Of a DNA stretch of 45,505 nt, positions 1 through 11,741 are shown piece by piece. Position numbers and translations under genes: made by a program. The first letter of the stretch is position 1. Every line of letters begins with the position of its first letter. The notes beneath the pieces were generated by a model that had not been told where the DNA came from, made no database searches, and saw only the letters and a list, made by a program, of their open reading frames with translations. The stretch comes from Acidimicrobiales bacterium (GTDB lineage: Bacteria; Actinomycetota; Acidimicrobiia; Acidimicrobiales; SKKL01): NCBI GenBank assembly GCA_007121465.1, contig SKKL01000301.1:1-45505 (forward strand). Direction: 5' to 3'.

Positions 1-391
1 AGTCGGCGATGCCCGAGGCGGCCACCGGGGCCAGGCGGGCGAGCTGGCTACGCCCCCACGACGCCTGAGCGGCCAGCTCCTGGTCCCACGGCACGAACCA
101 GTGGGGCGGGGTGATGTTGTGGTGGTTCACGACCAGGGGCGACCCGCAGGTGAGCAGACGCTCGACGATCGGGCTGCCCGTCGCCAGGTGGTAGAGACAC
201 ACCGCATCGGGGTCGGGTTGCCAGGCCCCGAAGGTGGCGGACCTCACCGGTGTTCCGGGGGCGACCCACCCGGCGTACAGGGTGGTGTCGAGCCCCATGT
301 CCTCGAGGACCCCGGCCACCTGGACGGCGTGGGATCCGACGGCGTCTCGTTCGACGAGGATGGGCAGGAACTGGTCGACCCGCCGGATCAC
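1..391 (-). CDS. Glycosyltransferase, GT4-like, N-terminal part (cut by window edge)
   Basis: Only the first 130 codons lie in the window; the gene continues beyond base 1. The translation opens with VIRRVDQFLPILVERDAVGSH and carries LYHLATGSPIVERLL and LVVNHHNITPPHWF, a pattern I associate with the N-terminal domain of GT4 (GT-B fold) glycosyltransferases, so it probably transfers a sugar from a nucleotide-sugar donor in the cytoplasm. The GTG start (389-391) overlaps the TGA of the upstream methyltransferase as GTGA, which implies translational coupling in the mutB-meaB-methyltransferase operon. The donor-binding C-terminal domain is not visible, so the substrate is unknown. The family call rests on remembered sequence pattern. 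Confidence 0.7.
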   Translation of the reverse strand, partial: MIRRVDQFLPILVERDAVGSHAVQVAGVLEDMGLDTTLYAGWVAPGTPVRSATFGAWQPDPDAVCLYHLATGSPIVERLLTCGSPLVVNHHNITPPHWFVPWDQELAAQASWGRSQLARLAPVAASGIAD

Positions 392-1431
392 GACCGGCGG
401 CGTCCGATCACCAGGTGGTTCCCGTCGGGGCCCTCGACCACGTCGGGCTCGCTCCCGAGCCGGTGGGTGAGCAGGAACGCCCAGGTGGCGGCGGACAGAG
501 GGCGGCCCGCACCGAGGTCGCGCAGCACTGCCGAACCCGCACTGCGGTCGGCGACGATCACCGCCACGGTTCCTCCGGGGACCACTGCGTCGGCCAGCCG
601 CTCGGCGACGCCGATCTGCGACGCCAACCCGAGACGATCGACGAACCCGTCCACCACCACGGTCCCGAGCGAGGATTCGGGCAGCGAGCGCAGGTGGTCG
701 AACGGATCGGTGCCGCGCAGGTCGAGTGCGTCACGCAGCCCGGCGACGTGCAGACCCCGGCGGGTGTCGACCCCGTAGCAGGAGCGCCCGGGGCGGGAGA
801 GCGCAGCCACCAGCTCGCCGGCGCCGCACCCGAGGTGAGCGACCGGGCCGTCGGCGCTGTCGAGCTGGTCGGCCAGCCATCCCGTCACCTCGGCCGAGGG
901 CGTCACGTAGGGGAGCCGGTCGAGCTCGGCGGTGACGGTCGGCGACAGGACCCCGACGGTGTCCTCCAGTCGCTCGATGCGATCGGCGAGGCTCCTCAGG
1001 AACGACACGGCCGCCCCGTGGAACACCGTGACCCGGTTGGTGGCGATGCGCATCAGGCGCTCGACGATGCGGTTGCCGATGACCCGGGCGACGATGACCA
1101 CCGCCACCTGCTTGGCCGGGGACCGGCCCGGCCGTGGCGAGGTGTCGGGCGGCAGGAGGTGGGCAGGGACGAGACCCTCGAGCTCGGAGAGCGACGCCTC
1201 GAGGTCGACGTGGGTGTTCGGCACCATCCGGTCGAAGGTGGCGGTCACCTCTCGCTCGTAGGCGGCCAGCTCGGGGTCCTCGCGGCGCAGGCGGTCGGCC
1301 TCGGCGTGGATCTCGGCCAGGACGAGGTCGAGATCGGGACCGGTGTCGGTGCCGCCCGCTGCCTCGGTGCTGGGGTCCCCGGAGCCGCCGGTTGACTGCT
1401 CGTCGATCGTGTTCGTTCGGTCGCTGGTCAC
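388..1431 (-). CDS. Class I SAM-dependent methyltransferase-like protein
   Basis: The protein has 347 aa. Residues 1-60 are acidic and low in complexity, residues 110-165 look helical, and a Rossmann-type motif I (HLGCGAGEL, about 199-207) is followed by an acidic end of strand 2 (YGVDTRRG), as in SAM-binding methyltransferases. A second strand pattern (GTVVVDGFVDRL) follows, and the chain ends IGRRRS. The GTG start at 1431 overlaps the meaB stop as GTGA, and the stop overlaps the next glycosyltransferase in the same way. This placement suggests methylation of a glycan or its lipid carrier, but no substrate can be read from the sequence. A longer reading of this frame to 2016 exists but overlaps meaB and has no methyltransferase content upstream of 1431. 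Confidence 0.72.
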   Translation of the reverse strand: MTSDRTNTIDEQSTGGSGDPSTEAAGGTDTGPDLDLVLAEIHAEADRLRREDPELAAYEREVTATFDRMVPNTHVDLEASLSELEGLVPAHLLPPDTSPRPGRSPAKQVAVVIVARVIGNRIVERLMRIATNRVTVFHGAAVSFLRSLADRIERLEDTVGVLSPTVTAELDRLPYVTPSAEVTGWLADQLDSADGPVAHLGCGAGELVAALSRPGRSCYGVDTRRGLHVAGLRDALDLRGTDPFDHLRSLPESSLGTVVVDGFVDRLGLASQIGVAERLADAVVPGGTVAVIVADRSAGSAVLRDLGAGRPLSAATWAFLLTHRLGSEPDVVEGPDGNHLVIGRRRS

Positions 1432-2440
1432 GGGGCCACTGTAGTGGTGCCCCCATCGGGGCCACCCGCCACGAGCAGTCGACGGGCGCCGGTCGACGGG
1501 GTGCACCGGCCGGCCTTCACGTCGGCCTCGACCTCGGTGACCAGAGAGGCGGTGTGGCCGTCGGAGGTGAGACGGTCGAGCAGCGACTGGCGCACCTCGT
1601 CCCACATCCACGACGTGGCCTGGTCGGCCCGGCGTCGATCCTGTTCGCCCGCGTCGGCGGCCTCGGCGGCCATCGTGGTGATCGTCGTCCAGATCTCGTC
1701 GATGCCCCGCCGGGTGAGAGCCGACGCGGTGAGCACCGGCGGGGGCGTGCCGTCCCATCGGGGGCGCATCAGCCCGAGTGCGTTGCGGTAGTCGCCGGCG
1801 GTGCGACCGGCGGCGTCGGCCAGGTCGCCGTCGGCCTTGTTGACCACCACCAGGTCGGCCAGTTCCATGATCCCCCGCTTGATGCCCTGCAGGTCGTCGC
1901 CACCGCCGGGCGCGACGAGGAGGACGAACAGGTCGACCAGGTCGGCGACCGCGGTCTCGGACTGGCCGACCCCCACCGTCTCGACGAACACCACGTCGAA
2001 CCCAGCCGCCTCGCACAGCAGCATCGCCTCGCGGGTGCGGCGGGCCACGCCTCCGAGGGTGGTTCCGGCGGGGGAGGGGCGGATGAACGCCGCCTCGTGG
2101 CGCACGAGGTCGACCATGCGGGTCTTGTCGCCGAGGATCGACCCGCCCGAGCGCCGGCTCGACGGGTCGACCGCGAGCACCCCGAGACGGTGGTCGGCGT
2201 CGACCACGTGGAGGCCGAGCGCCTCGATGAAGGTCGACTTGCCGACCCCGGGGCTGCCGCTGATTCCGACCCGGGTCGCACCCCCGGCATGGGGGAGGAG
2301 GTCGTCGAGCAGCTCGAGGGCCTGGGCACGGTGCTCGGGCCGGGTGGACTCGATGAGCGTGATGGCCCGGGCCAACGCCCGACGGTCACCGGTGGTGATG
2401 GCTGCCGCGAGGTCGCCGGTGTCCACTCCGCCGTTGCCCA

Positions 2441-2441
<1 letters not shown>
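1428..2441 (-). CDS. meaB: Methylmalonyl-CoA mutase-associated GTPase MeaB (ArgK family)
   Basis: This 337-aa G3E-type P-loop GTPase protects and reloads the adenosylcobalamin-dependent mutase. Visible motifs are the Walker A loop GSPGVGKST (about 62-70), the region VDPSSRRSGGSILGDKTRM, the ETVGVGQSE segment shared by MeaB/ArgK proteins, and VVNKADG for guanine specificity. The GTG start at 2441 shares one base with the mutB stop codon (TAGTG), so the chaperone is translated directly after its client enzyme. An upstream extension of the frame into mutB is only antisense-like noise. Length and motif order are normal for the family. Confidence 0.95.
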
Positions 2442-4585
<2,144 letters not shown>

Positions 4586-4592
4586 GGGTCGA

Positions 4593-4598
4593 ATGCTA
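4593..4598 (-). promoter_or_regulatory. mutB: -10 element of mutB (TAGCAT)
   Basis: On the minus strand TAGCAT is followed by 7 bases and then the mutB ATG. This places the expected transcription start on or next to the start codon. No Shine-Dalgarno sequence precedes the ATG. Confidence 0.6.
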
Positions 4599-4609
4599 CG
4601 TCCGGTAGC

Positions 4610-4635
4610 GGGAGGGCTCGAATCCGAACCCTCCC
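4610..4635 (-). terminator. Hairpin between the lipoprotein gene and mutB
   Basis: GGGAGGG (4610-4616) pairs with CCCTCCC (4629-4635); inside, TCG pairs with CGA around an AATC loop after one mismatch. It lies 32 bases past the lipoprotein stop. There is no T-tract, so it is a candidate terminator or 3'-end structure only. It overlaps the expected -35 region of mutB. Confidence 0.45.
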
Positions 4636-4666
4636 GTCACCGGCGTCGCACCCCGATCGGGTGGGG

Positions 4667-5362
4667 TCAGCCGACCCGGTCCATCCATGCTGTGCCGCCC
4701 TCGACCTGCACGCCCATCCGGTCGCCGTCGCACTCGTAGGTTCCCGCCCCGCCGATCACGTCGGTCTGGACGCCATCGGTCGCCGGCATCTCGAAGGTCT
4801 GTCCACCAACGGTCGCGGACATGCTCACCGTCGAGTTGCTCGCCGTCTCGGTCATCGAGAAGCTGCCGTCGTCGCCGGCTGAATAGGTGCCCTCGTCGAC
4901 GCCGTCTCGGACGATCGTTGACGCACCCTCGCCCATCGGGGTCGCCATCACGGCGTTGATCGTCCACTCCTCGTAGGTGGTGGTGACGCTGCCGTCTGCA
5001 CGGAACTCGATGGTGACGGGCCCGGTCACGCTCTCGACGGTCATCCCGGCCTCGGCGGGAGCGATCGCCTCCATGGCCTCGGCGAACGCATCGTTGTCGC
5101 TCTCCCAGGTTCCGATCACGCATTCGGCCCCGCTCGCCACCTCGGGTTCGGCTTCGGTGGTCGTCGTGGTCTCGGCCTCGGTGGTGGTCGTGTCGTCGGC
5201 CTCGTCGGCTTCGTCGTCGGTGGATTCCGCGTCGTCGGTGGCCTCGGTGTCGTCGCCGTCGCCAACTCCGATGGCGGCCCCGTCATCGTCGTTCCCGCAC
5301 GCCGCCAGGATCAGAGTGGCGGCGACGAGCACGGCGAACAGGCGGTGCAGAGGGGTGCGCAT
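4667..5362 (-). CDS. Secreted lipoprotein of unknown function
   Basis: The protein has 231 aa from the ATG at 5362. A basic N-terminus (MRTPLHR) and hydrophobic core lead to the lipobox LILAAC, with the lipidated Cys at residue 22 followed by GNDDDG. Residues 30-75 are an Asp/Glu/Thr-rich linker typical of actinobacterial exported proteins. The C-terminal region (ECVIGTWESDNDAF, then beta-rich repeats, ending GAGTYECDGDRMGVQVEGGTAWMDR) contains two cysteines that may form a disulfide and resembles lipocalin-like small beta domains, but I cannot name the family. The start at 5362 is preferred over one 14 codons upstream because AAGGACG lies 9-10 bases before it and the signal peptide begins there. 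Confidence 0.8.
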   Translation of the reverse strand: MRTPLHRLFAVLVAATLILAACGNDDDGAAIGVGDGDDTEATDDAESTDDEADEADDTTTTEAETTTTTEAEPEVASGAECVIGTWESDNDAFAEAMEAIAPAEAGMTVESVTGPVTIEFRADGSVTTTYEEWTINAVMATPMGEGASTIVRDGVDEGTYSAGDDGSFSMTETASNSTVSMSATVGGQTFEMPATDGVQTDVIGGAGTYECDGDRMGVQVEGGTAWMDRVG

Positions 5363-5465
5363 GAGAAGAACGTCCTTCGGGTCGGTGCTGGTTCTCGGGA
5401 CCACGGTCGCGCCCCGATACCTGACTGGTCCACGGAGGCCGGATCCGGTTACACCCTGGTCCCGA

Positions 5466-5471
5466 TAGTCT
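5466..5471 (+). promoter_or_regulatory. -10 element of the LpdA-like gene (TAGTCT)
   Basis: TAGTCT lies 10 bases before the ATG at 5482, so the transcript would have a leader of only a few bases or none. Confidence 0.5.
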
Positions 5472-5481
5472 CGATCGTCGT

Positions 5482-6843
5482 ATGGGCAGACGCATGGTGA
5501 TCATCGGAGGTGGACCGGCCGGAAATCAGGCCGCCACCCTCGCCGCCCGCCTCGGGGCCGAGGTGACCCTCATCGAGCGCGACATCGTCGGCGGGGCGGC
5601 CCACCTGTGGGACTGCGTGCCCTCCAAGGCGATGATCGCCACCGGCGAGGCGCTCACCTTTCTCGGTCGGGCCACCCGGATGGGCCTCACCGAGCCCTCG
5701 GCCAGCCTCGACCTGGTCGCCCTGCGGGACCGCATCGTGCGGATCGAGGACCGTCTCGAGCACTCCACCACCGGTCTCCTCCAGAGCCAGGGCGTCCGCC
5801 TCATCGCCGGCACGGGTCGCCTCACCGGGCCCCACTCGGTCGTGGCCGACACCGCCGATGGTCCGGTCGAGCTCGAAGCCGACGTCGTCGTGCTCTCCAC
5901 GGGCAGCCGGCCCCGCATCCCCGCCTGGGCCCCGGTCGACGGCGAACGGGTCCTCACCACCCGCGACGCCTACCCGCCCCAGGCGCTGCCCGAGCACCTC
6001 GTCGTCATCGGTTCGGGTGTCACCGGCGTCGAGTTCGTCCACATGTTCACCAGCCTCGGCAGCCAGGTGACCCTCATCGTCAGCCGCCAACAGGTCCTGC
6101 CCCAGAAGGATCCCGAGGTGGCCGCCGCCCTCGAGGACGACTTCTTGTCGCGAGGTGTCCGCCTCCTGAAGGGCGCCCGGGCCGAGGCGATCGAGGTCGG
6201 CGACGACGGGCTCGTGGTCCGCTGCGACGACGGCCGCTCGGTCGAGGGGAGTCACGCCCTGCTCGCCATCGGCTCGATCCCCAACTCCGAGGGAATCGGG
6301 CTCGACGCGGCCGGCGTCGAGGTCGACCCCGGCGGCTATGTCGTGGTCAACCACAACCTCCAGTCGAGCATCCCCCACATCTACGTGGGTGGCGACCTCT
6401 CCGGGAAGCTGCCGCTGTCATCGGTCGCCTCCATGCAGGGCCGCAAGATCGCCGAACACGCGATGGGACTGCACCAGCGCCCCCATCGTCACCTCGACTA
6501 CGAGAAGGCGGCGTCGGCCATCTTCACCGAACCCGAGATCGCCGACGTCGGGCTCGCCGAGGCCGATGCCTTCGCCGAAGGTCGCAAGATCCGCGTCACC
6601 AAGGTGCCGTTCTCGTCGAGCGCCAAGGCGCTCATCAACGACGACCCCCGGGGGTTCGTCAAGCTCGTCTCGGACCCCGCCACCGGAGTGGTCCTCGGCG
6701 GCTCGATCGTCGGCAAGCACGCCGCCGAGCTCATCTCGGTCATCGCCCTCGCCGTCACCGCCCGTCTCAACGTCACCGACATCGTGGAGAGCCTCCTCGT
6801 GCACCCCGCCCTGTCCGAAGCTCTCGCCGAGGCTGCCGAATGA
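5482..6843 (+). CDS. lpdA: LpdA-like NAD(P)H:quinone reductase (flavoprotein disulfide reductase family)
   Basis: The 453-aa FAD protein has a dinucleotide-binding GGGPAG (about 9-14), a second Rossmann motif GSGVTGVEF for NAD(P)H, and the late FAD motif IYVGGDLSG. Where lipoamide dehydrogenases have two redox cysteines (CxxxxC), this protein reads GGAAHLWDCVPSK with a single Cys at 45, so it cannot form the redox disulfide. That layout and the SHALLAIGSIPN segment match my memory of Mycobacterium tuberculosis LpdA (Rv3303c), a quinone reductase linked to oxidative stress, rather than a pyruvate dehydrogenase E3. The C-terminal dimerisation domain also lacks the normal E3 His-Glu pair. It is followed by an RDD protein with an ATGA overlap. 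Confidence 0.85.
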   Translation: MGRRMVIIGGGPAGNQAATLAARLGAEVTLIERDIVGGAAHLWDCVPSKAMIATGEALTFLGRATRMGLTEPSASLDLVALRDRIVRIEDRLEHSTTGLLQSQGVRLIAGTGRLTGPHSVVADTADGPVELEADVVVLSTGSRPRIPAWAPVDGERVLTTRDAYPPQALPEHLVVIGSGVTGVEFVHMFTSLGSQVTLIVSRQQVLPQKDPEVAAALEDDFLSRGVRLLKGARAEAIEVGDDGLVVRCDDGRSVEGSHALLAIGSIPNSEGIGLDAAGVEVDPGGYVVVNHNLQSSIPHIYVGGDLSGKLPLSSVASMQGRKIAEHAMGLHQRPHRHLDYEKAASAIFTEPEIADVGLAEADAFAEGRKIRVTKVPFSSSAKALINDDPRGFVKLVSDPATGVVLGGSIVGKHAAELISVIALAVTARLNVTDIVESLLVHPALSEALAEAAE

Positions 6844-7364
6844 CCGACGACTCCTCCTTCGACGACACCGAGTACATCGACGAGCCGTCCGAGCCCGATC
6901 CCGTTCCCGAGTCGGGCCCCGGGTCGCTCGCACCCCTGTGGGCCCGGGCCCTCGCCCGGATCATCGACATGTTCCTCGTGCTCACCATGGGTGCGCTCAT
7001 CTCCCAGGTGTTCGGGCTCGTCGAGACCACCGACGACGGACCGGTCTCCGGCAACCCCGCCCTGGTGATGCTCAGCCTCCTCGCAGTGTGGGGCCTCTAC
7101 GAGGTGACGGGCACCGTCACCGGTGGACGCATGCTCGGCAAGATGGCACTCGGCCTGCGGATCCGGCAGGTGGAAGTCGACGCCCCACCCCGGGCGTTGA
7201 AGGCGCTCAGCCGATGGCTCCTGCCGGCGATCATGCTTCTGGTGCCCGTCGGCGAGGTCATCCTCGTGCTCCTGGTCTTCGTGTACCTCACCGCCATCAC
7301 CCACCCGACCCGACAGGGGTTCCACGACCGGGTCGCCCACACCCTGGTCGTCCGCTCCCGCTGA
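6840..7364 (+). CDS. RDD family membrane protein
   Basis: The 174-aa protein starts at an ATG overlapping the previous stop (ATGA). After an acidic, Pro-rich N-terminus of about 35 residues come the RDD-type signature LWARALARIIDMFLV and hydrophobic segments at about 40-60, 72-90 and 120-145. TGGRMLGKMALGLRI between spans two and three and the tail HDRVAHTLVV are typical of RDD domains. RDD proteins are poorly characterised; some act in ion transport. Coupling to the LpdA-like flavoprotein may hint at a membrane redox role, which is inference. Confidence 0.85.
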   Translation: MTDDSSFDDTEYIDEPSEPDPVPESGPGSLAPLWARALARIIDMFLVLTMGALISQVFGLVETTDDGPVSGNPALVMLSLLAVWGLYEVTGTVTGGRMLGKMALGLRIRQVEVDAPPRALKALSRWLLPAIMLLVPVGEVILVLLVFVYLTAITHPTRQGFHDRVAHTLVVRSR

Positions 7365-7475
7365 GCCCGGCCCCTCGCTGCTGCCGATGCACCAGGCGTG
7401 CGGCCACGCAACATGAGGTGCGAAACCCGGATCCTGGCCGGCTTTCGCGCCCCAAGTTCGCCGTGCCCGCCCCGA

Positions 7476-7497
7476 TGTCACACCATGTTGGCATTCT
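7476..7497 (+). promoter_or_regulatory. Promoter of the AbiEi/DUF559 gene with TGTCACAC box
   Basis: TGTCACAC (7476-7483), 8 bases, then CATTCT (7492-7497), 7 bases before the ATG. The same boxes with the same spacing lie upstream of the DUF222 gene at 44829-44850. The layout resembles the mycobacterial DNA-damage promoter (TTGTCRGTG-N8-TAnnnT) in spacing and in the TGTC core. Confidence 0.5.
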
Positions 7498-7504
7498 TCG
7501 GTGC

Positions 7505-8431
7505 ATGCCACCGAGCCCCGCATCGACCGCGTTGGATCTCGCCGCCCGGGCCCACCACGTGGTCACGACCTCAGAGCTGCTCGGCGAGGGGCTGACCGCC
7601 GACCAGGTCGGTCATCTCGTTCGCCTCGGCATCCTCGATCGAGTGGCCCGGGGCGTGTTCCGCGTCGCCGCGAGCCGAGAGACGTGGGAGCAGCGCTTGC
7701 GCGTCGCCGTCCTGGTGGGCGGCGCCGCGGCGGTGGTCTCGCACCGAGCGGCGGCTCGCCTCCACGCCATCGAGGGATTCGACCGCGCGCCGCTCGAGGT
7801 GACGGTGCCCCGTGGGCGTCGGGGGCGGGCACGTCGATCGATCGTGCACCAGAGCTCGGACCTCGAACGCCGTGACACCACCTGGCGGGCTGGGCTTCCG
7901 GTGACCAACCCGGCGCGCACGCTCGTCGACCTGGGTCAGGTCGTCGACGTCGGCCTCGTGGAGGTGGCGGTCGACGACGCGCTGCGGAGGGGGCTCACCA
8001 CCCTCGACCACATCGCCGACGTGCACGAGCGGGTCGGGCGGAGGGGCTGGGCCGGCACGGCGCCGATCACGACGTTGCTCGACGAGCGCGGCGAACTGCT
8101 CGGCACGACCGACAGCATCCTCGAGACCCGCCTGTTGAGGGTGCTGCTCGATGCCGGGCTCCCGCATCCGGTGCCGCAGTTCGAGGTCGTCGCCGCCGAC
8201 GGCGAGCGGATCGGACGCTTCGACTTCGCCTACCCCGACCCGATGGTCCTGATCGAGGTCGACAGCGAGCGGTGGCACACCGGCCGGCGACGGTTCGTCC
8301 ACGACCGCACCCGCCGCGATCGCGCCGAGGCGATGGGTTGGCGGGTCCTCGCCTTCACCCACCACCACATCAGCCAGGAGCAGGGGTTCGTCGCGTCGGT
8401 GGTGAGCTCCACACTGAGCCATGCGGCGTGA
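7505..8431 (+). CDS. AbiEi-type antitoxin domain plus DUF559/Vsr-like nuclease-fold protein
   Basis: The protein has 308 aa. The N-terminus (about 8-60, AARAHHVVTTSELLGEGLTA and LVRLGILDRVARGVFRV) is the winged-helix start of AbiEi-type 'type IV antitoxin' proteins. The C-terminus (about 255-300) has FDFAYPDPMVLIEVDSERWH and RRDRAEAMGWRVLAFTHH, the pattern of DUF559/Vsr-like restriction-endonuclease folds, with a possible D...E pair of the PD-(D/E)xK type. Such fusions are common in actinobacteria and of unknown role. No AbiEii toxin is next to it, so it is not a complete AbiE system. The ATG at 7505 is chosen because the protein similarity begins just after it and a promoter-like CATTCT lies 7 bases upstream. 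Confidence 0.8.
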   Translation: MPPSPASTALDLAARAHHVVTTSELLGEGLTADQVGHLVRLGILDRVARGVFRVAASRETWEQRLRVAVLVGGAAAVVSHRAAARLHAIEGFDRAPLEVTVPRGRRGRARRSIVHQSSDLERRDTTWRAGLPVTNPARTLVDLGQVVDVGLVEVAVDDALRRGLTTLDHIADVHERVGRRGWAGTAPITTLLDERGELLGTTDSILETRLLRVLLDAGLPHPVPQFEVVAADGERIGRFDFAYPDPMVLIEVDSERWHTGRRRFVHDRTRRDRAEAMGWRVLAFTHHHISQEQGFVASVVSSTLSHAA

Positions 8432-8442
8432 GCCCTCGCCCG

Positions 8443-8448
8443 TAGGGT
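8443..8448 (+). promoter_or_regulatory. -10 element of the SDR gene (TAGGGT)
   Basis: TAGGGT ends 7 bases before the ATG at 8456. This favours 8456 over a GTG three codons upstream, which would lie inside the promoter. Confidence 0.55.
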
Positions 8449-8455
8449 GGAGTTC

Positions 8456-9094
8456 ATGGACATCGTCATCGCCGGCGCGCACGGCCAGATCGCCCGCCAT
8501 CTCACCCGCCTGCTCGTCACCGAGGGCCACACCGTACGTGGCCTCATCCGCAACCCCGACCACGCCGACGACCTCATCGCCGATGGCGCCAGGCCGGTCG
8601 TGAGCGACCTCGAGACGAGCTCCGACGCCGAGCTCGACCAGGCGGTCGAGGGGGCCGACGCCATCGTCTTCGCCGCCGGAGCGGGCCCCGGATCGGGAGC
8701 GGAGCGCAAGGAGACCGTCGACCACCAGGGGGCGGTGCGCCTCATCGACGCCGCCCGCCGCACCGGTGTCGACCGCTACGTGATGGTGAGCGCCATGGGC
8801 ACCGACGACCCACCCCAGGACGACGAGGTGTTCAGTGTGTACCTCCGGGCCAAGGCCGCCGCCGACCGGGCCCTCGCCGAGTCGGGCCTCGCCCACACGA
8901 TCGTGCGTCCCGGGCGTCTCACCGACGACGACCCCAGCGGAGCGGTGACGATCGCCCGCCACGTCCCGCGCGGCGAGGTGTCGCGGGCCGATGTCGCCGC
9001 CGTGATCGTCGCGGTGCTCGCCGACCCGGCCACCGTCGGTCAGACGTTCGAGGTCGTCGGCGGCGACACCCCGATCAGCGAGGCCCTCGGGTAG
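8456..9094 (+). CDS. Atypical SDR, NAD(P)-binding (YwnB/SDR_a5 type)
   Basis: The 212-aa protein opens MDIVIAGAHGQIARHL, a GxxGxxxx Rossmann loop at about 7-14, and continues with VRGLIRNPDHADDL and VVSDLE as in NmrA/YwnB-like NAD(P)H-binding proteins. Later segments are DAIVFAAGAGPGSG, VDRYVMVSAMG and HTIVRPGRLTDD, with no classical YxxxK pair in the usual place, as is normal for this group (VYLRAKAAAD has Tyr and Lys five apart). Members are putative oxidoreductases or redox sensors; the substrate is unknown. It ends 9 bases before the convergent carboxylase gene. Confidence 0.82.
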   Translation: MDIVIAGAHGQIARHLTRLLVTEGHTVRGLIRNPDHADDLIADGARPVVSDLETSSDAELDQAVEGADAIVFAAGAGPGSGAERKETVDHQGAVRLIDAARRTGVDRYVMVSAMGTDDPPQDDEVFSVYLRAKAAADRALAESGLAHTIVRPGRLTDDDPSGAVTIARHVPRGEVSRADVAAVIVAVLADPATVGQTFEVVGGDTPISEALG

Positions 9095-9103
9095 CGGCGA
9101 AGG

Positions 9104-10882
<1,779 letters not shown>

Positions 10883-10888
10883 GACCCA

Positions 10889-10894
10889 TATGGT
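10889..10894 (+). promoter_or_regulatory. birA: -10 element of birA (TATGGT) in the 19-base divergent gap
   Basis: TATGGT ends 7 bases before the birA ATG. It lies within an 8-base palindrome CCATATGG (10886-10893) that also covers the expected start region of the divergent carboxylase gene, so the two promoters must overlap. Confidence 0.5.
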
Positions 10895-10901
10895 TACAGC
10901 T

Positions 10902-11723
10902 ATGTCGGGTGATCACGCCAGAAAGCTCCTCGACGGTTCCCGATTCGCCGACGTGCGATGGGTGGCTGAGACCGGGTCGACCAACGCCGACCTCCTCGCT
11001 CTCGCCGCCGCCGATGCACCGGACGGGACCGTTCTCGTCGCCGATCACCAGACCGCGGGACGAGGCCGGCTCGGCCGCACCTGGGAGGCTCCGCCCGGTG
11101 CGTCGTTGCTCTGTTCGGTGCTGATGCGTCCCGATCTACCGGCGAGCCACCTCCAACTCCTGTCGTTGGCCACCGCGATCGCGGCATCCGACGCGTGCCA
11201 TTCCGTGGCCGGTGTCCGCCCCCGCCTCAAGTGGCCGAACGATCTTGTCGTCGCCTCCGGAGGAGGTGTCGCCCGCCTCGACGACGGGTCGGAGCGGAAA
11301 CTCGGAGGCATCCTCGCCGAATCGACGATGTCGGCCACCGGAGGCGCGGCAGTCGTCGTCGGCATGGGTCTGAACGTCGACTGGCCGACCGAACTGCCCG
11401 ACGAGCTCGCCGAGATCGCCACCGCTCTCAACCACCACACCGACACCGAGGTCGACCGCGAGGAACTGCTGGCGGCACACCTGTTGGGCCTCGAACAACT
11501 GGTCGAGCCGCTCGCCACGGCCGAGGGCCGCGAGGCGCTCCTCGTCCGCTATCGACATCTGTCGGCCACGCTCGGGCGACGGGTCAGGGTCGATCTCGGC
11601 TCCGGGAGTTTGACCGGCCAGGCGGTCGACCTCGACCCCGAGGGCCACCTGCTCGTCGAGCTCGAGGGCGACATCGTCCCGGTCGCCGCGGGCGACGTCG
11701 TCCACCTGCGTCCCGCCGACTGA
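10902..11723 (+). CDS. birA: Biotin--[acetyl-CoA-carboxylase] ligase
   Basis: The 273-aa enzyme makes biotinyl-5'-AMP and transfers biotin to the BCCP lysine of acyl-CoA carboxylases. Motifs are ETGSTNADL (about 23-31), the biotinyl-AMP loop GRGRLGRTW (about 53-61), KWPNDLVV, KLGGILAE and VGMGLNVDWP, followed by a small SH3-like C-terminal domain. There is no N-terminal helix-turn-helix, so it is a group I ligase without repressor function. The ATG at 10902 is used rather than an upstream in-frame start because the latter would run through the divergent gene and the TATGGT element supports a leaderless start here. Confidence 0.95.
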   Translation: MSGDHARKLLDGSRFADVRWVAETGSTNADLLALAAADAPDGTVLVADHQTAGRGRLGRTWEAPPGASLLCSVLMRPDLPASHLQLLSLATAIAASDACHSVAGVRPRLKWPNDLVVASGGGVARLDDGSERKLGGILAESTMSATGGAAVVVGMGLNVDWPTELPDELAEIATALNHHTDTEVDREELLAAHLLGLEQLVEPLATAEGREALLVRYRHLSATLGRRVRVDLGSGSLTGQAVDLDPEGHLLVELEGDIVPVAAGDVVHLRPAD

Positions 11724-11741
11724 ACGCCGATGGAGCCCCGC

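Noticed and set aside
4607-4640. Possible tRNA T-arm (GGTTCGGATTCGAGCC-like on the minus strand)
   Set aside because: The loop is too long for a T-loop and no acceptor, D or anticodon arm can be built around it. It is better read as a hairpin between genes.
7505-8431. Complete AbiE toxin-antitoxin system
   Set aside because: Only the AbiEi-like domain is present, fused to a DUF559-like nuclease fold. No AbiEii nucleotidyltransferase lies on either side.
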